The notes beneath the pieces are model-generated. The model was not told the origin of the DNA. It saw only the letters and a program-made list of their open reading frames with translations, and searched no databases. Shown piece by piece: positions 1-12,317 of a stretch of DNA of 64,000 bases. Both the position numbers and the translations under genes were made by a program. How positions within the stretch are numbered: the stretch's first letter is position 1; every line of letters begins with the position of its first letter. Where the stretch lies: positions 119,341-183,340 of the forward strand of contig MCFE01000075.1 in assembly GCA_002104905.1 (NCBI GenBank), given 5' to 3'. The stretch comes from Basidiobolus meristosporus CBS 931.73 (Eukaryota > Basidiobolomycota > Basidiobolomycetes > Basidiobolales > Basidiobolaceae).

Positions 1-1990
1 TTATGTTTGTGTGCATTGATTGGCTATTGCTTCTTTTTCACACTTCTTACTTCCTGACTCAACTATTTCTCTTACTTTTCATGCATACAAATTGATTTAT
101 TTATGTTGAAACTTCATTTGTATCTCAATTGCCAATTTTATTGACCTATGCTAGTCCCTATACCCTACACTAACATTAAGCCCAACCCCACACTCAACAA
201 GTAACTCCATTAAAATCCACCACTCAAGAAGCATTTCTGCTGTAATGCTCTGGTTCCATGACATTGGCAGGAAACCAATGGCTTTATGCCTCTGTTCATT
301 CACCGGCTCCTACACTGGTCTTCAACTGGTACTGCAAGGTCTAACCCCTTATTGGCCAGTCTTTGCAATGAATCCTTGCAATGCTTAAGTGTGTTTTCTT
401 GAGCATTGCTCTTGAAGAATTGCTGCAACCTCCTAGTGTGCCTGTTAATGTACCAATATTCCACTGAAATCATTGTGATAGTCTTTTGAGTTCTGGAAGC
501 TGTGGCCTTCTCTGTCAGTGGAATCTGTACTTCTCAACAATGGAGAATGTGAAGGCTGTGGTAGACAAATGGCCTTATTTGGTAAACTCATCTATCTTGC
601 TGGATTGTAGCTCAACTGTCTGTGCTTCCACCTCTTGTGAAAACAGCTGTTTTCTTGTTGGTAATTCTTCTTGTGTCTGATGGGACTCAGTCTGTTCTGG
701 GCTTGTGGCATTAATTGCCAAGAACTGCAGTTTCTTTTGCATGCTTCCCTGTCTCAGGCTTGGGTAGACATTTTTCCCTTTACCTTTTCCTTTATCACTG
801 CCAGGTCTTTCACTGCTACTTTTTCTGAGTGCTTCTTGCAATGAACCACATTTTCTCCTTTGAAATTCTGCTTTGATGCATCTGTTTTGGCCTGCTTGTT
901 ACTTTGTGGCACTCTTCTGGCAACCTGATGTTTTTTTCTCGCTTATTTCAAACTCTCTACCATTGTTGTGACAGGCTCCTGTAAAAACTGCTGGTTTTAT
1001 CACTGCCAGGTCCTTCACTGCTGCTTTGAATGAGTGCTTCTTTAGTGGTATTACACTTTTTCCCTGATAATTGTGGTGCTGGTGCATCTGTGTCTGCCTG
1101 CTTGTCCCTAATTGGCACTCTTCAAGCTACCTGACATCTCTTTGACACTTGTGTGGAGCTTTCAGCCCTGCTTGTATTGGCTCTGGAGGAAGCCGCTGGT
1201 TTTTAGCCATGGAACCCTTGCTCTTCTGCCTTTGTTAATTTCTGCTATTCTTAAGATACTTCCTTAGCATATCAATGATGGCCCAAAATCTGTTTGCCTA
1301 TTTGAGTCCAGGATAATGCTTGTAGAACCAGTCAAGTGCATTCTGCTTGGGCTTGAGTTCTTGATGGTCCATTGGTACACCAGCCTTAAGGTGATGGCAT
1401 GCCAGACTTCTGACAGCCTCATGAATATTAGCCCACTCTTCATTATTGCACTCAATGTCTTCATGGATCTTCAATGTGTTTTGATTTTTAGGCTTTGGTA
1501 TAAACACCACATTGTCTCCCTCCCATGCTGTGATAGGTTTCTTTGCAATAATTATCTTTGGGCTCTGCAGTTGTGCTTCATAGACTGTAAGGTGTTCCTC
1601 TGCTGTTACATTGGGAAATGGCTCAATTCTTAGCTGGGACATTGAGCTACTTGAGTTCCTTCTTTGCAGCAACAATAATGCTTTCTCTACCTGGGATACT
1701 GATTGCTCTATATGTATTATCCACTCATCCTGTTTCTGGACTATTTCCTGATTTCTCTGGGCCATTGCATCTATCCTATCAGCTACTGTACCTAATTGCT
1801 TCATTAATACCTTGGTATGAACTGACAACATACTTGTAAATATGAGTGGTTATGATGTCATGACAGCTACTTGCTGGTCTTCAACTGAGGGTACTTTATT
1901 TGCTACATTGTCATCTGCCTGATCATAATAGTCAGCATGTGCCTCTGCAGAGGCTCTCAATTGCCTACTTGACTGAGAGCCTGAGGATTA
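1..1990 (-). mobile_element. Repeat X, copy 1 (decayed, minus strand)
   Basis: CpG-poor repeat whose sequence recurs inverted at about 6.6-8.5 kb and in the same orientation at 56.04-57.37 kb. The minus strand holds broken pieces of one protein. A piece at 1831-1298 has a heptad-like coiled-coil start (residues about 1-60) and then a domain containing HLKAG and KHYPGLK; other pieces lie at 841-575 and 1087-899. Frame breaks and stops separate them, so this copy is not functional. I do not recognise the family: a Gag-like or transposon accessory protein is possible. The copy runs off the left window edge; position 1 corresponds to about 56,268 in copy 3. The right limit is approximate. Confidence 0.6.
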
Positions 1991-2539
1991 TGCATTATTA
2001 CATTTGGTGGGCATACTGTTAACATGGTCTTTTTTGGATGTAGCCCCACTTATTGCAATGAATGTCAAAGCAAGCTGTTGTCCAGTTATTCTTCTGCTGC
2101 CATCAGCAGTGGGGTTTGGTTGGGAACCAGACAACCTTGCTTTATTTTTTGGCAGCATATATAGGGAAGTGAATCAAACCAAAGGGGAAATGGTGTTACA
2201 TATACATGTGTATGTGGTGCCACAGCTTTATTTATAATGCTTACTATGGCAGGTCATCATTGAATCTTATATTCATGTAGGTGCAATGTCTCAAATACAA
2301 GACTTTCTTAAACTTGTGTGATTATTGACCCAAAAGTGACATAATAGTGTTACATTGTTGAAGGTCAAACTGTTTGCCCCATGGACAAAACTACTTTGAT
2401 TCAGTGCCATAAGTGAAAAGAAAAAAGACCAGGTGGCTATTGTAGCAAGCCTCTCAGCCATGAAGCATGCAGACAGCATAGGAAGTATTACAAGGATCAC
2501 AGCCAGTGTTTTGCCACACAAGTCATATTTGACCATTCA

Positions 2540-4590
2540 TCAGTCACTACTGTACAAACAGTATCTTGCCAGCCAGTTGATACTTCTATATTAGCACCTG
2601 GTCAGCTTTGTCACCTTGCGCAAACTGAGTCAGGTGAGTTTATGATGTCTTTAGGCTCACCACAGCCTTCTGAATATGGAATGCAGAGTGATAGCTCTGA
2701 CAAAGAAGGTTTATTGATGGATTGTGAGCCTACCTCCCCTAACAACAGTACCATGCATGAGCCCAGTCAAATCTCAACATGCAATGAGACAACACCTATT
2801 GAAACAACTGCCAAGGATACTTTATGGAGCCAAGTGAGCCTGGTAATTCATCTACTGGTGAATGATGTAATGTTGTGGCTAGAGATGTGGCGTGTTTCCA
2901 CTAATATTAGTTAAGGGGGCTGTGAGGATTTATTACTACTTCTTGCCAAAATCATTCCCGGATGCAACTTACCACCTACATGGTACAAGTGGACAACTGT
3001 CATGCGGCTGGTAGCATATGACCCAGAGACTGTCCTGATTCCAGCATGTGTTAAAAGTTGCATGGCATTCACATAAAAAAATGCTACCATTGCAATGTGT
3101 CCAAATTGTAAGGAATCCACCACCATGAAGGGAAAACATTGTTTACACTCCAGATATATTCCAGTAATACCCCATCTAAAGAAGTGTATGCAGTACAACA
3201 AATATTGCAATGCTATATAGTACTGCACTCAGTATCAATCAAGTGCAAACATATCTAATATACTCCATGGCAACCATTACAAACAGGTAAGAAGCAAGGG
3301 CTACTTTGAATGAATATATGACCATGCCTTTGCCTTAGCACTAGATAGATTCTCATTAAACAAGTACTCTACTAGCAAATCCTGCTGGCCACTGATTCTC
3401 ATCAATCTGAATCTGCTGCCCATCTTACGGTATCAGAGCAAAAATCTGATGGTAGTCTCACTGGTATCTGGGCCTAAATCACTATCCAACCTGGATAGCT
3501 ACCTGTATCCACTGCTAGATAAATTTTGTATGCTTTCCAGCAGTCTAACAGTAAATGACTGTCATGTAGAAGTGCATATTATTATCTGCATTGGAGATAC
3601 CCCAGCCATCAGCATGATGGCAGGTTTTTCTGGGTGCAATGGACAGTATTGCTGTCAAATGTGTGAGATCCTGGGGATTTACTCCATAACTCACACACAT
3701 TATTATTGGCCAAACACCAATGCTCAGAACATCATCTTCCAACAGAGAGAGTATATAGCAGTCAGCATGCAATTGCAGCAAAGTCAGCTAGTCATAAGCC
3801 ATTGGCCAGAATATGGAATCAATTGGAAACCAGAGATACTTAACACAGAGGGTATCTGTTGGCGCAAAAGCTTTCCACTGGGAGCAATGCATTTGCTTTT
3901 TAACAATATCCCTATACTGATGACCAAGTTGTTCATGGGACATTTCAAGCTTAATGAGCCCTTTGATATACCAGAGAAATTTGAAAGAATTTGCAAGATA
4001 TTACAGAATATCTGATACCCTAGGTACTTCTCACAGGCTCCAATCAACATTCTTATGCATATGTAACAATACAAATGCAAAGACTGGATGAACTGGATAT
4101 GCATTTATTCAAGTGGCTTTCCAAACCCATTCTCACCAAGAGTACATAGGAGGCATTGTAGGTCATATGTGGACATTGTAGGAATACCTATCCAGAAGCA
4201 GATCACTAATGCCAACTTGACACATCTACAGCTGCTGTGCAAGGAATTTGTAATGGGATTTGAGCGGCTATACTACAAACATAAAGCTGAACACAAAGAT
4301 CTCTGCCACTAATGTATTCATTCTCTACTCCATCTTGCTTGGTGTGTGGAGAATATTGGACCTTGCTTCACCTTTTGGGAGTTTTCTATGGAGCAGATGT
4401 GTGGGGAGATAGGAAGACTAGTCAAGTTGCAGGTACTACCATATCCCAATCTCATCAAGAATATTACTTTTAAGTCTGTCATGGATGTGATGAGCTGGCA
4501 TATGGAGGACAGCCAGGAAGAGTTGGAAATACTGAGGACAGATGTACACATTGAGACACCAATGCCTATGGCATTAAGAAGTTAAGCAGC
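2540..4590 (+). pseudogene. Decayed Tnp2-type (CACTA/EnSpm) transposase
   Basis: Broken plus-strand reading frames follow the order of a Tnp2 transposase. At about 3100-3200 there is CPNC followed by SRYIPVIPHLKK, the usual region before the catalytic core. At 3449-4015 comes GPKSLSNLDSYLYPLLDKF, then a GDTPA motif and a Cys-rich CNGQYCCQMC segment that normally reads as the GD.PA...C..C block. At 4250-4585 come FERLYYKHK, a histidine/leucine-rich HSLLHLAW-like stretch and GPCFTFWEFSMEQMCGEIG, matching the C-terminal part. Several stops and frame changes separate the pieces, so it is a relic. An N-terminal acidic, Ser-rich piece at 2642-2914 may belong to the same protein. Terminal inverted repeats were not located. 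Family assignment rests on motif order and is fairly secure; borders are approximate. Confidence 0.65.
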
Positions 4591-6580
4591 CCCAATGCAT
4601 GGGTTATCAGCTAAGTAATGCAAAGTTGGGTTGGGTGCAACAAGCAACTAACTTTTATCAGGAAAACTCTACCAAGGTATGCCAGATTTCTCATGGTCAC
4701 AAGCCAACTTCTACACCATTCAACATGGAATTCTTGCAAACAAGAGCTAGAGCACACCTATAAGAGGGACTAGAATCTAGCAGGGAGAAGGAATATATTG
4801 GCTAAATACCAAGAATTTTTTTGTGGATATTCAGGAGGTAGTCATGGCAGAAGTAGCTACAACAAAGCATATGTTTGCAAGATGTATATATTACAAGCAG
4901 TAAAAGGTATATGGCAACTTTGCAAGTAGCACACTAAAGAGCTGTAAAGTTGAGGTAATAGAAGTATGTCAATTGCGCAGGTGTGTGCATTTGTAGAGGT
5001 TAATAAGCAGGAGGCCATAGTGTTTTTTACTTGAACTATATGTAGAATACCCAAGGCAGTAGTGGGTCAGTAAATAAAGAGGGGTGATTCTGCAGTGGAG
5101 TATATGAATTGCACAAGGGGAGGTAGAAAAAGGAAAACCATTTTGTAAATTGGTATGGTAGCATTATACAGAACTAGCTGTAGGCCACCATACTGCTGTA
5201 ATATTGCCATCAGAGTTTTGCTATGCGGCCATTGATCTACCATCAAGTTTTTTGCCATATATGACAATTGGATGACCTGGATGGTCAGATCCTTTTAAAA
5301 TAGTTGTAGAGTACATCAAGACAGCAACAATGCCATGCAATTATTGTCACAGTACCAATTGAGTCCCATCAAGTTTTGTAACCTTATTTGGTGGTAAAAT
5401 CAGCAAAACACTGTAGTGGGGTCACAGTGAGGCCCACTGACAGATGTTCTCATTCCCATATTTTCTACTTCCCTATTTCTCTACTACACTTATTTTAGTT
5501 TTATCCTGTTTGTCATACTTGACCAGTACTATCCCAAAAGCTGGCGGACTACCACACCTGCTTACCTTATTGCATAAGTTATACCTCACTTTATGTAAGA
5601 TTACTATCTATAAGTGCTTCTATATTAGGCAAGTACTTGCGCCAGTACCTGCAATACATGGTTAGCCCATGTCACCATCCCTATCATTTCTATATCAAAT
5701 AGGGTATCCCTATGTTACACAGGTTTCAGGGTACAGATTTCTGATTGGTTGGATGTGCTGTGCCTCTTAGAGCCTTCTGGCACCTACTTAGAGTACTCTT
5801 AGCTCATTCTGATGTCATTAAGATCTCTATTGATCTCTGGAACCTTCTGGAACACCATGATTAGTAATCATTTAGCCAGTGAGAAAAGTATATAAGGGAG
5901 GTAATCCCTCAACAATAAATCATCATCCCTTTTATCAATATACCAATTTTTTGATTAGTGTGATCACTGCTGCCTGCTGCTACCTGAGCTTCCAACCTAA
6001 AACCACAGGACACTCCCAGGAAACTTCACTGACAGCCAACTGACCTTGAAGGCACTACTTGTGAGGAATACTCAGAGTAGGTATCATTTGTTATATTTGA
6101 TTCTTTCCCTAGTTTGTTCTTGTACAGGCAAAGATACTTTTCTGTCTTTGTAACTATTGGCCACAGCTGCATTCTTTTCAAGTTGCTGCTGGTGGAGTTT
6201 ACAGTTGTTTTGACTTTGGAAGCTTTAGTACATTGTCATCTTAAAGGATGCTGAGCCCAGCACATACTTTTGTTAAGATGCCAACTAAGTTGGGGATTGT
6301 AGCTCAATAGTTTTCCCTTGACAAGCTTGTGGCTTTATTCCCCTTTGCTTTACTGTAGTGATATAACCCAGGTATTCCCAGCAAGCTTTTGCCTAGGGTT
6401 GTTGCACCCAGTGAATGCCCACACACAAAACACTCAAGAAGTGTTGGACAAATCTCTCCCTTGGACTTATACACCACCACAATGCCGTTCTGGTCTTGTC
6501 ACTACATCATCAAGAGGGTCACTAATTCTAAGCTGTTGGTATTATGATGGACTCCAAACAGGATCCTAATGGCTGATCTG
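4591..6580. other. Repeat-rich stretch, no gene recognised; possible LTR inside
   Basis: AT-rich, CpG-poor DNA with no credible coding region. Around 5668-6060 the layout resembles a long terminal repeat or retroelement promoter: TATATAAGG at about 5890, AATAAA about 30 bases downstream near 5922, and a leader after it. I did not find a second copy or a primer-binding site in the window, so an LTR is only a suggestion. Confidence 0.3.
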
Positions 6581-6589
6581 GATTGGATC

Positions 6590-8522
6590 CACCTGTGGGA
6601 CCAAATTATTTTTCATAGGGTTTACTACAAAGAATGAACTGAAGAAGCTCAATGTCACAGCTAATATTGAGCCATTTCCAATTATAACAGCAGAGGAACA
6701 CACTACAGTCTCTGAAGCACAACAACAGTGTGCAAAGATAAAGCCCACAGAAAAACCTATTAAATCATGGGAGGGAGAGACTGAGGTGTTCATATCAAAG
6801 CCTAAAAATCAAAAGGCTTTGAAGATTCATGAACCTGTTGAGTGCAATGATGAAGAGTTGTCTAATACTCAAGAGGCCATTAGAAGTCTAGCATGGTATC
6901 ACCTTAAGGCCAGCATGCCACGGGACCATCCAGAACTCAAGGCCAAGCAGAATGTGCTTGACCTGTTCCACAAGTATTATCCTGGATTCAAGCAAGCAAA
7001 CAGAGTTTGGGCCAGCATTGGCATGCTAAGAAAGTATCTCAGGAACATCAGAGACTAGCAAAGGCAGAAGAACAAGGGTGCCACAGCTAAAAACCAGTGG
7101 CATCCTCAAGAGCTTGTTACAAGCAGGGCTGAAAGTTCCAAACAAATGGCACAGAAGCATCTGGTAGCCAAAGAGTGCCAGTAAGGGACATGCAGACAGA
7201 CACAGATGCATCAGTGCAGTATTCATCAAGGAGAAAATGGTAGCTCAATTCAAGAAGTGCTCAGCCTCAGTAGCAGTGAAGGACTTGACAGTGATAAAGC
7301 CCCACAGCTTCATCAGCTTCCTGTCACAAGCAAGACTGGAAGTTCCAAATAAGTGATAAAGAAATGTCAGGTTGCCATGAGAGTGGTGGCAAGGGACAAG
7401 CAGGCAAAACAGATGCACCAGTGCAGCATTCATCAAGGAGAAAAAAAGCACAATACAAGCAGCGCTCATGTAAAGTAGCAGTGAAAGACATGGCAGTGAT
7501 AGTGGTAAAGGTGAAGAGACTAAAGTCTACCCAAGCCAGAGTCAGGGAAGCATGAGAAAAAGCTACAGTTCCCACCAATTAATGCCAACTGCCCAGAATA
7601 GGCCAAATCCCATCATAGCCAAGAGTTACTAACAGGACAAAAGCTGTTTTCTTAAGAGTCAGAAGCACATCCAGTTGAGCTACACACCAGTGAGGTAGAG
7701 TAGTTTGCAGAGAAAAGCAATTTCTCTACCACTACCCCCACATCCTTCATTATAGACAGAGTGGAGATCCCACTGACTGACAAAGAAACAAATTCAAGAA
7801 CTCAAAAGGTTATCACAATGCCTACAGTGGAATTTTGGGCCATTAACAGGCACCCCCAAGAGGTTGCAGCACTTCTTCAAGAGCAGTGCTCCAGAAAATG
7901 CACTTGAATATTCCAAGGATTTATTGCAAAGAGTAGCAGATGAGGTGCTAGACTTTTCAGTGCTGGCTAAAGACCTGGATGTATGGGAACCAGTGAATGA
8001 ACAGTGGCATAAAGCTTTAGGGTTCCTGCTGAAGTCATGGAAACAAGGTGTTACAGCAGAAAAATATATTGAATGGTGGATTTTAATGCAGCTACTTGTT
8101 GATTGTGAGGTTGGGCTTGATGTTAGTGTTGGGTATAGGAATTTGTATAGGTCAATACAATTGATAATTTAGGTACAACTGAAGTTCCAATGGAAGTAAA
8201 TCAATTTGTATGCATGAAAAGTAAGAGAATTGGCTGGGTCAGGAAGTAAGGAGTGTGAAAAAGAGGTAATAGCCAACCAACATGCACAAACATAGGGGGT
8301 GATTGAGTGTCTGGGATCAGCAAGTGAGACAATTGGCAGAGGACCAATCAAAATCCACTTTTGTGTTGTTGTGAATAATAAGTTTGACCAAGTTTGTTGT
8401 GAAATCTGGGGTGCAATTATTTTTCAATAGTCTTTGCACATAATCCTGACAGGATCAATACCTCTTAGTCATGGGATGTTAATTTTGTGACAGCCTTTTG
8501 AAGGGATCATCACATTTATTTC
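6590..8522 (+). mobile_element. Repeat X, copy 2 (decayed, plus strand)
   Basis: Inverted relative to copies 1 and 3. In order it carries a domain at 6786-7058 (KPKNQKALKIHEPVECNDEE and later HLKASMPRDHPELKAK, close to the copy 1 peptide), low-complexity Ser/Lys-rich linker pieces at about 7360-7560, and a C-terminal domain at 7864-8172 (starting MQHFFKSSAPENALEY). It then reaches a non-coding end at about 8395-8522 that is the reverse complement of 56,041-56,160. Stops interrupt the frame. The far end abuts copia RT sequence. The order of pieces shows that X once encoded a protein of several hundred residues; function unknown. Confidence 0.6.
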
Positions 8523-9463
8523 TTTAAGGGCAAAATCCAGCCTATGTAAGAAGTTCAAGATGTCTGATCTAGGAGAACTCAGTAACTACTTAGGAATACA
8601 GTTCCTCATAGACAGAAGCACCCAGACTATCACCCTGGGCCAGTCCAAGTATATTAAAGATATACTAGAGATGTACCAAATGAAGGACTATTAACTGGCA
8701 GCTACCCCAGTGGAGACAAACCTTAACTTGGTCAAAACTCAACCAAATCAAGAGAGCTTGGGGCCATCTGATAGCCCTGACTTTTCTTATCAATCTAAGG
8801 TTGGTAGTCCAATGTATATCATGCTTGGAACATGTCTCATATTCAGTGGAAGTTGTCAGCTAGCATAATCAGAACTATGGATCTGATCATATTGCAGCAG
8901 TTAAGTGGATTTTTAGATACCTAAAAGGAACTGCTGATATCTGCTTAAGGTACACCCATAAGGGTTCAGAACAGGATCTTGTGGGCTACTCTGAAGCTGA
9001 TTGGGGACAATATTTGGAGGACAGAAGATCCACCATAGAATACACCTTTCTTTACTGTAAAGGAGCAATTTCATGAAATTTAAGAGAGCAACCAACTGTA
9101 GCACTTTCTACCTCAGAAGCAGAGTATATGGCAGCCTGTGAGGCTAAAAAAGAAGCAATGTGGCTAAGAAAGCTTTTCAAAGACTTAGGCTTTTGTCAAA
9201 AATCACCAATTACTTTATTTCAACATAATCTAGGATGTATATAGTCAGGTAGATGACCAACTTTTCATGCTAGAACTAAGCACATATATATTAGACATTA
9301 TTTCATACATGAAGCTATAGAGAATAACTTGGTCAACTTAGCTTACTGTCTTCAGATGAAATGATTGCAGGCATATTTACCAAACCATTAGCTAAACAAA
9401 AATTTGATTATCTTAGGTCAAAATTAGGACTAGTCAGTATGAACATTTGGTTGAGTGGGAGTA
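8523..9463 (+). pseudogene. Ty1/copia reverse transcriptase-RNase H relic
   Basis: Frame-broken plus-strand remains of the C-terminal half of a copia polyprotein. Readable pieces include KMSDLGELSNYLGIQFLIDR (RT end), YIKDILEMYQMKDY, then the RNase H region with a degenerate GYSEADWGQYLEDRRST, QPTVALSTSEAEYMAACEAK, and near the end NHARTKH-like and IFTKPLAKQKFDYLRSKLGL pieces. Gag, protease and integrase are absent here. Stops and frameshifts make it non-functional. An LTR follows directly, as expected for a 3' end. Confidence 0.8.
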
Positions 9464-9895
9464 TTGTAGAAGCTTGGAACTCCACCTAGATATTCACCTT
9501 GCTTGGTCACTTAGATCCTTACCTACAAGTCTTAGTGAATACTTCCCAAATTCCTTTTTGGTACTTAGAATATTTTCACCAAAATATCAGGTACCCAGAA
9601 CATGAAGATTAGATAAGTTGTTCAAGCAGCCCCAAGCTTTGCACACATGTTCTTGGGATCTTCCTAAGCCTATTCTACATGCTTGTTATGCCAAGACCAT
9701 GTAAAAGTATAAATACTACTTTTACATTCAATAAAATATTAAGTGAAAACCACATAGACTACTTGTTCTCCCAATCACTTCCAATATCTCCAAGACTCTT
9801 ACCACTTTCATATTTTATATATCATCAAGCAAAAACCATATGATCAACTTATTCCCCCAATCACTTCGGATATCTCCACGACTCTTACAACAGCT
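9464..9895 (+). repeat. Copia LTR (3' LTR of the relic)
   Basis: Starts TGTAGAAGC just after the GGGAGTAT tail of the coding part and ends near CTCTTACAACA, giving the usual TG...CA ends. A related LTR copy with the same middle section (GCCAAGACCATGTAAAAGTA) and the same end lies at 55,311-55,647, and an inverted fragment at 54,999-55,146. AATAAA is present near 9730. Internal divergence between the copies indicates an old insertion. Confidence 0.7.
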
Positions 9896-10255
9896 ATAGC
9901 ATGCAATAATGTAGAAACGATATGAGCTTTTGTATGAACCAGGAAAGCTTAGAGATTGCTAGGAAGCTGAGTGGGAAGTGGGAGCTAGTGTGGCCCTGTG
10001 GATGATTGAGTGGCATGGGAATTGCTTCCAACAAACAACTCATTAAAACGACCTTTGGAGTTGCCGAGCCAATACGTGATCATCGGCACAATACGATCCG
10101 GACCCATGCATAAAAATCTCATAGCCGCAGAGGGATCCTCATTCTGGAGCCTTGAGATGACCACCTGTCGATCACGTGATCCTCCGGGGGATGAGCAAGC
10201 GAACTAGGTGAAGTCAAAATTTTGCCCAACCTCCGCATTGAATTCACTAGCCGAT

Positions 10256-10626
10256 ATGAGCAGCCAAGCAGAGGCCAACAGCAACGCAACCACGTACAAG
10301 CCCTTGGACCGTGCGGCACGAAAGAAGTGCTGGGCAGCGAGGGACAAGTTCTTCGAGGCGTTGGACGAGAAAGCCATCGTGGACCCGGCGGACCCGCAGG
10401 TGAGACAGAACGAGTCGCTGGTTGAGAAGGAGAAGGCCTTCAAGGAGGCGTGTCCATTGAGCTGGGTAGGTCACTAGAACACCAAAACTCAACCCTCACC
10501 CTCCAACTAACCGGTTCTTCCCGGGGCCCTTTCTCTCTCTAGTTCGATCATTTCAGCCGACTCCGCGTACAGGAGGCCAAGATCAACGAATACAAAACCC
10601 TGATGAACAACCCCAAGTTCAAATAG
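10256..10626 (+). CDS. COA6: COA6-like cytochrome c oxidase assembly factor (two conserved Cys missing)
   Basis: Two exons, 10256-10465 and 10543-10626, joined by a GT-AG intron with a pyrimidine-rich acceptor, give 97 residues. The pattern CWAARDKFFEALDE ... FKEACPLSW|FDHF follows Coa6, an intermembrane-space CHCH protein that helps copper delivery to Cox2. Known Coa6 proteins carry four cysteines (C-x9-C and C-x10-C). Here only the first (CWAARD) and last (ACPLSW) remain: the second is Ala (EALDE) and the third is replaced, probably by Leu. By CHCH topology this keeps the outer disulfide and loses the inner one. A start further upstream would need a GTG codon, so the ATG at 10256 is preferred. 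Length and intron position fit the family; retention of function is uncertain. Confidence 0.8.
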
Positions 10627-10994
10627 CCCCGTCCGCACCCCCTCAAGCCCATTTCCTTTCGCCCACCCCGGTGGGAGTTTACCGCCACCCAACACCCAAA
10701 ACAGCATATATAAAAGCCTTCAAGTGGAGCCAAAACCTCGGTTGTTGGGTCGTGGGTTGCTCGGTATATGTACCAGCTGGCAACTGCAGTTTAATGGAGC
10801 AATATGGTGGTGGTACGGTATGAAATCCGCTTGATGTACAATACATAGATTCATCTCGATCATTCAAGGACGAGGCAGGGTTTATAGACTAGATGTGCAC
10901 GTAGTAGCAAGGAGGATGGGATGGGTGTTACATGGGTGTTTCGGACATAAATGATGTCAACAGCAAACGGGTCCGCGCAAGGATGGCACCCGCT

Positions 10995-11894
<900 letters not shown>

Positions 11895-12317
11895 GAGAGG
11901 CGGTCAGCTGCGTAATCGAGGGGAAGCAAAATTCCATGTTGCTGATCTCGCATAAACCGGAGGTTATCTTGAGCGGCGATTTAGGCGACCAAGGTTAAGT
12001 CCCTCGTGTGATCGGGGAACGCGTAGCAGACTCGGTACGTGCGATGGACCGTTTCACTCAATAGAGTTATTGCTCGCCAAATCAAGCCCCGGGATTTCCA
12101 AATTCGGGAGAAAGCCGAGAGTGATCCAGGGTGACCGCTGACCATTGGTGGTGGAGCACCTATTTTTGGATGCGCAGGCAGGAAAAAAAGCGATTCTCGT
12201 GTGAGCGCGACATACAAAACCAAGTCCCCCCCAGGCCCGGCTTGGTTTCCAAAAGGTGTGGTTGAAACGGAGAGTATCCCAAGGGTTATTCAGCAACTCA
12301 GTTTATTGTTTGGTGAA
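11895..12317. other. Shared upstream region of two divergent genes
   Basis: About 420 bases between the minus-strand phosphatase and the plus-strand DBF4 gene. No coding pattern or RNA gene recognised. It presumably holds both promoters; a first exon of either gene could lie here. Confidence 0.4.
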
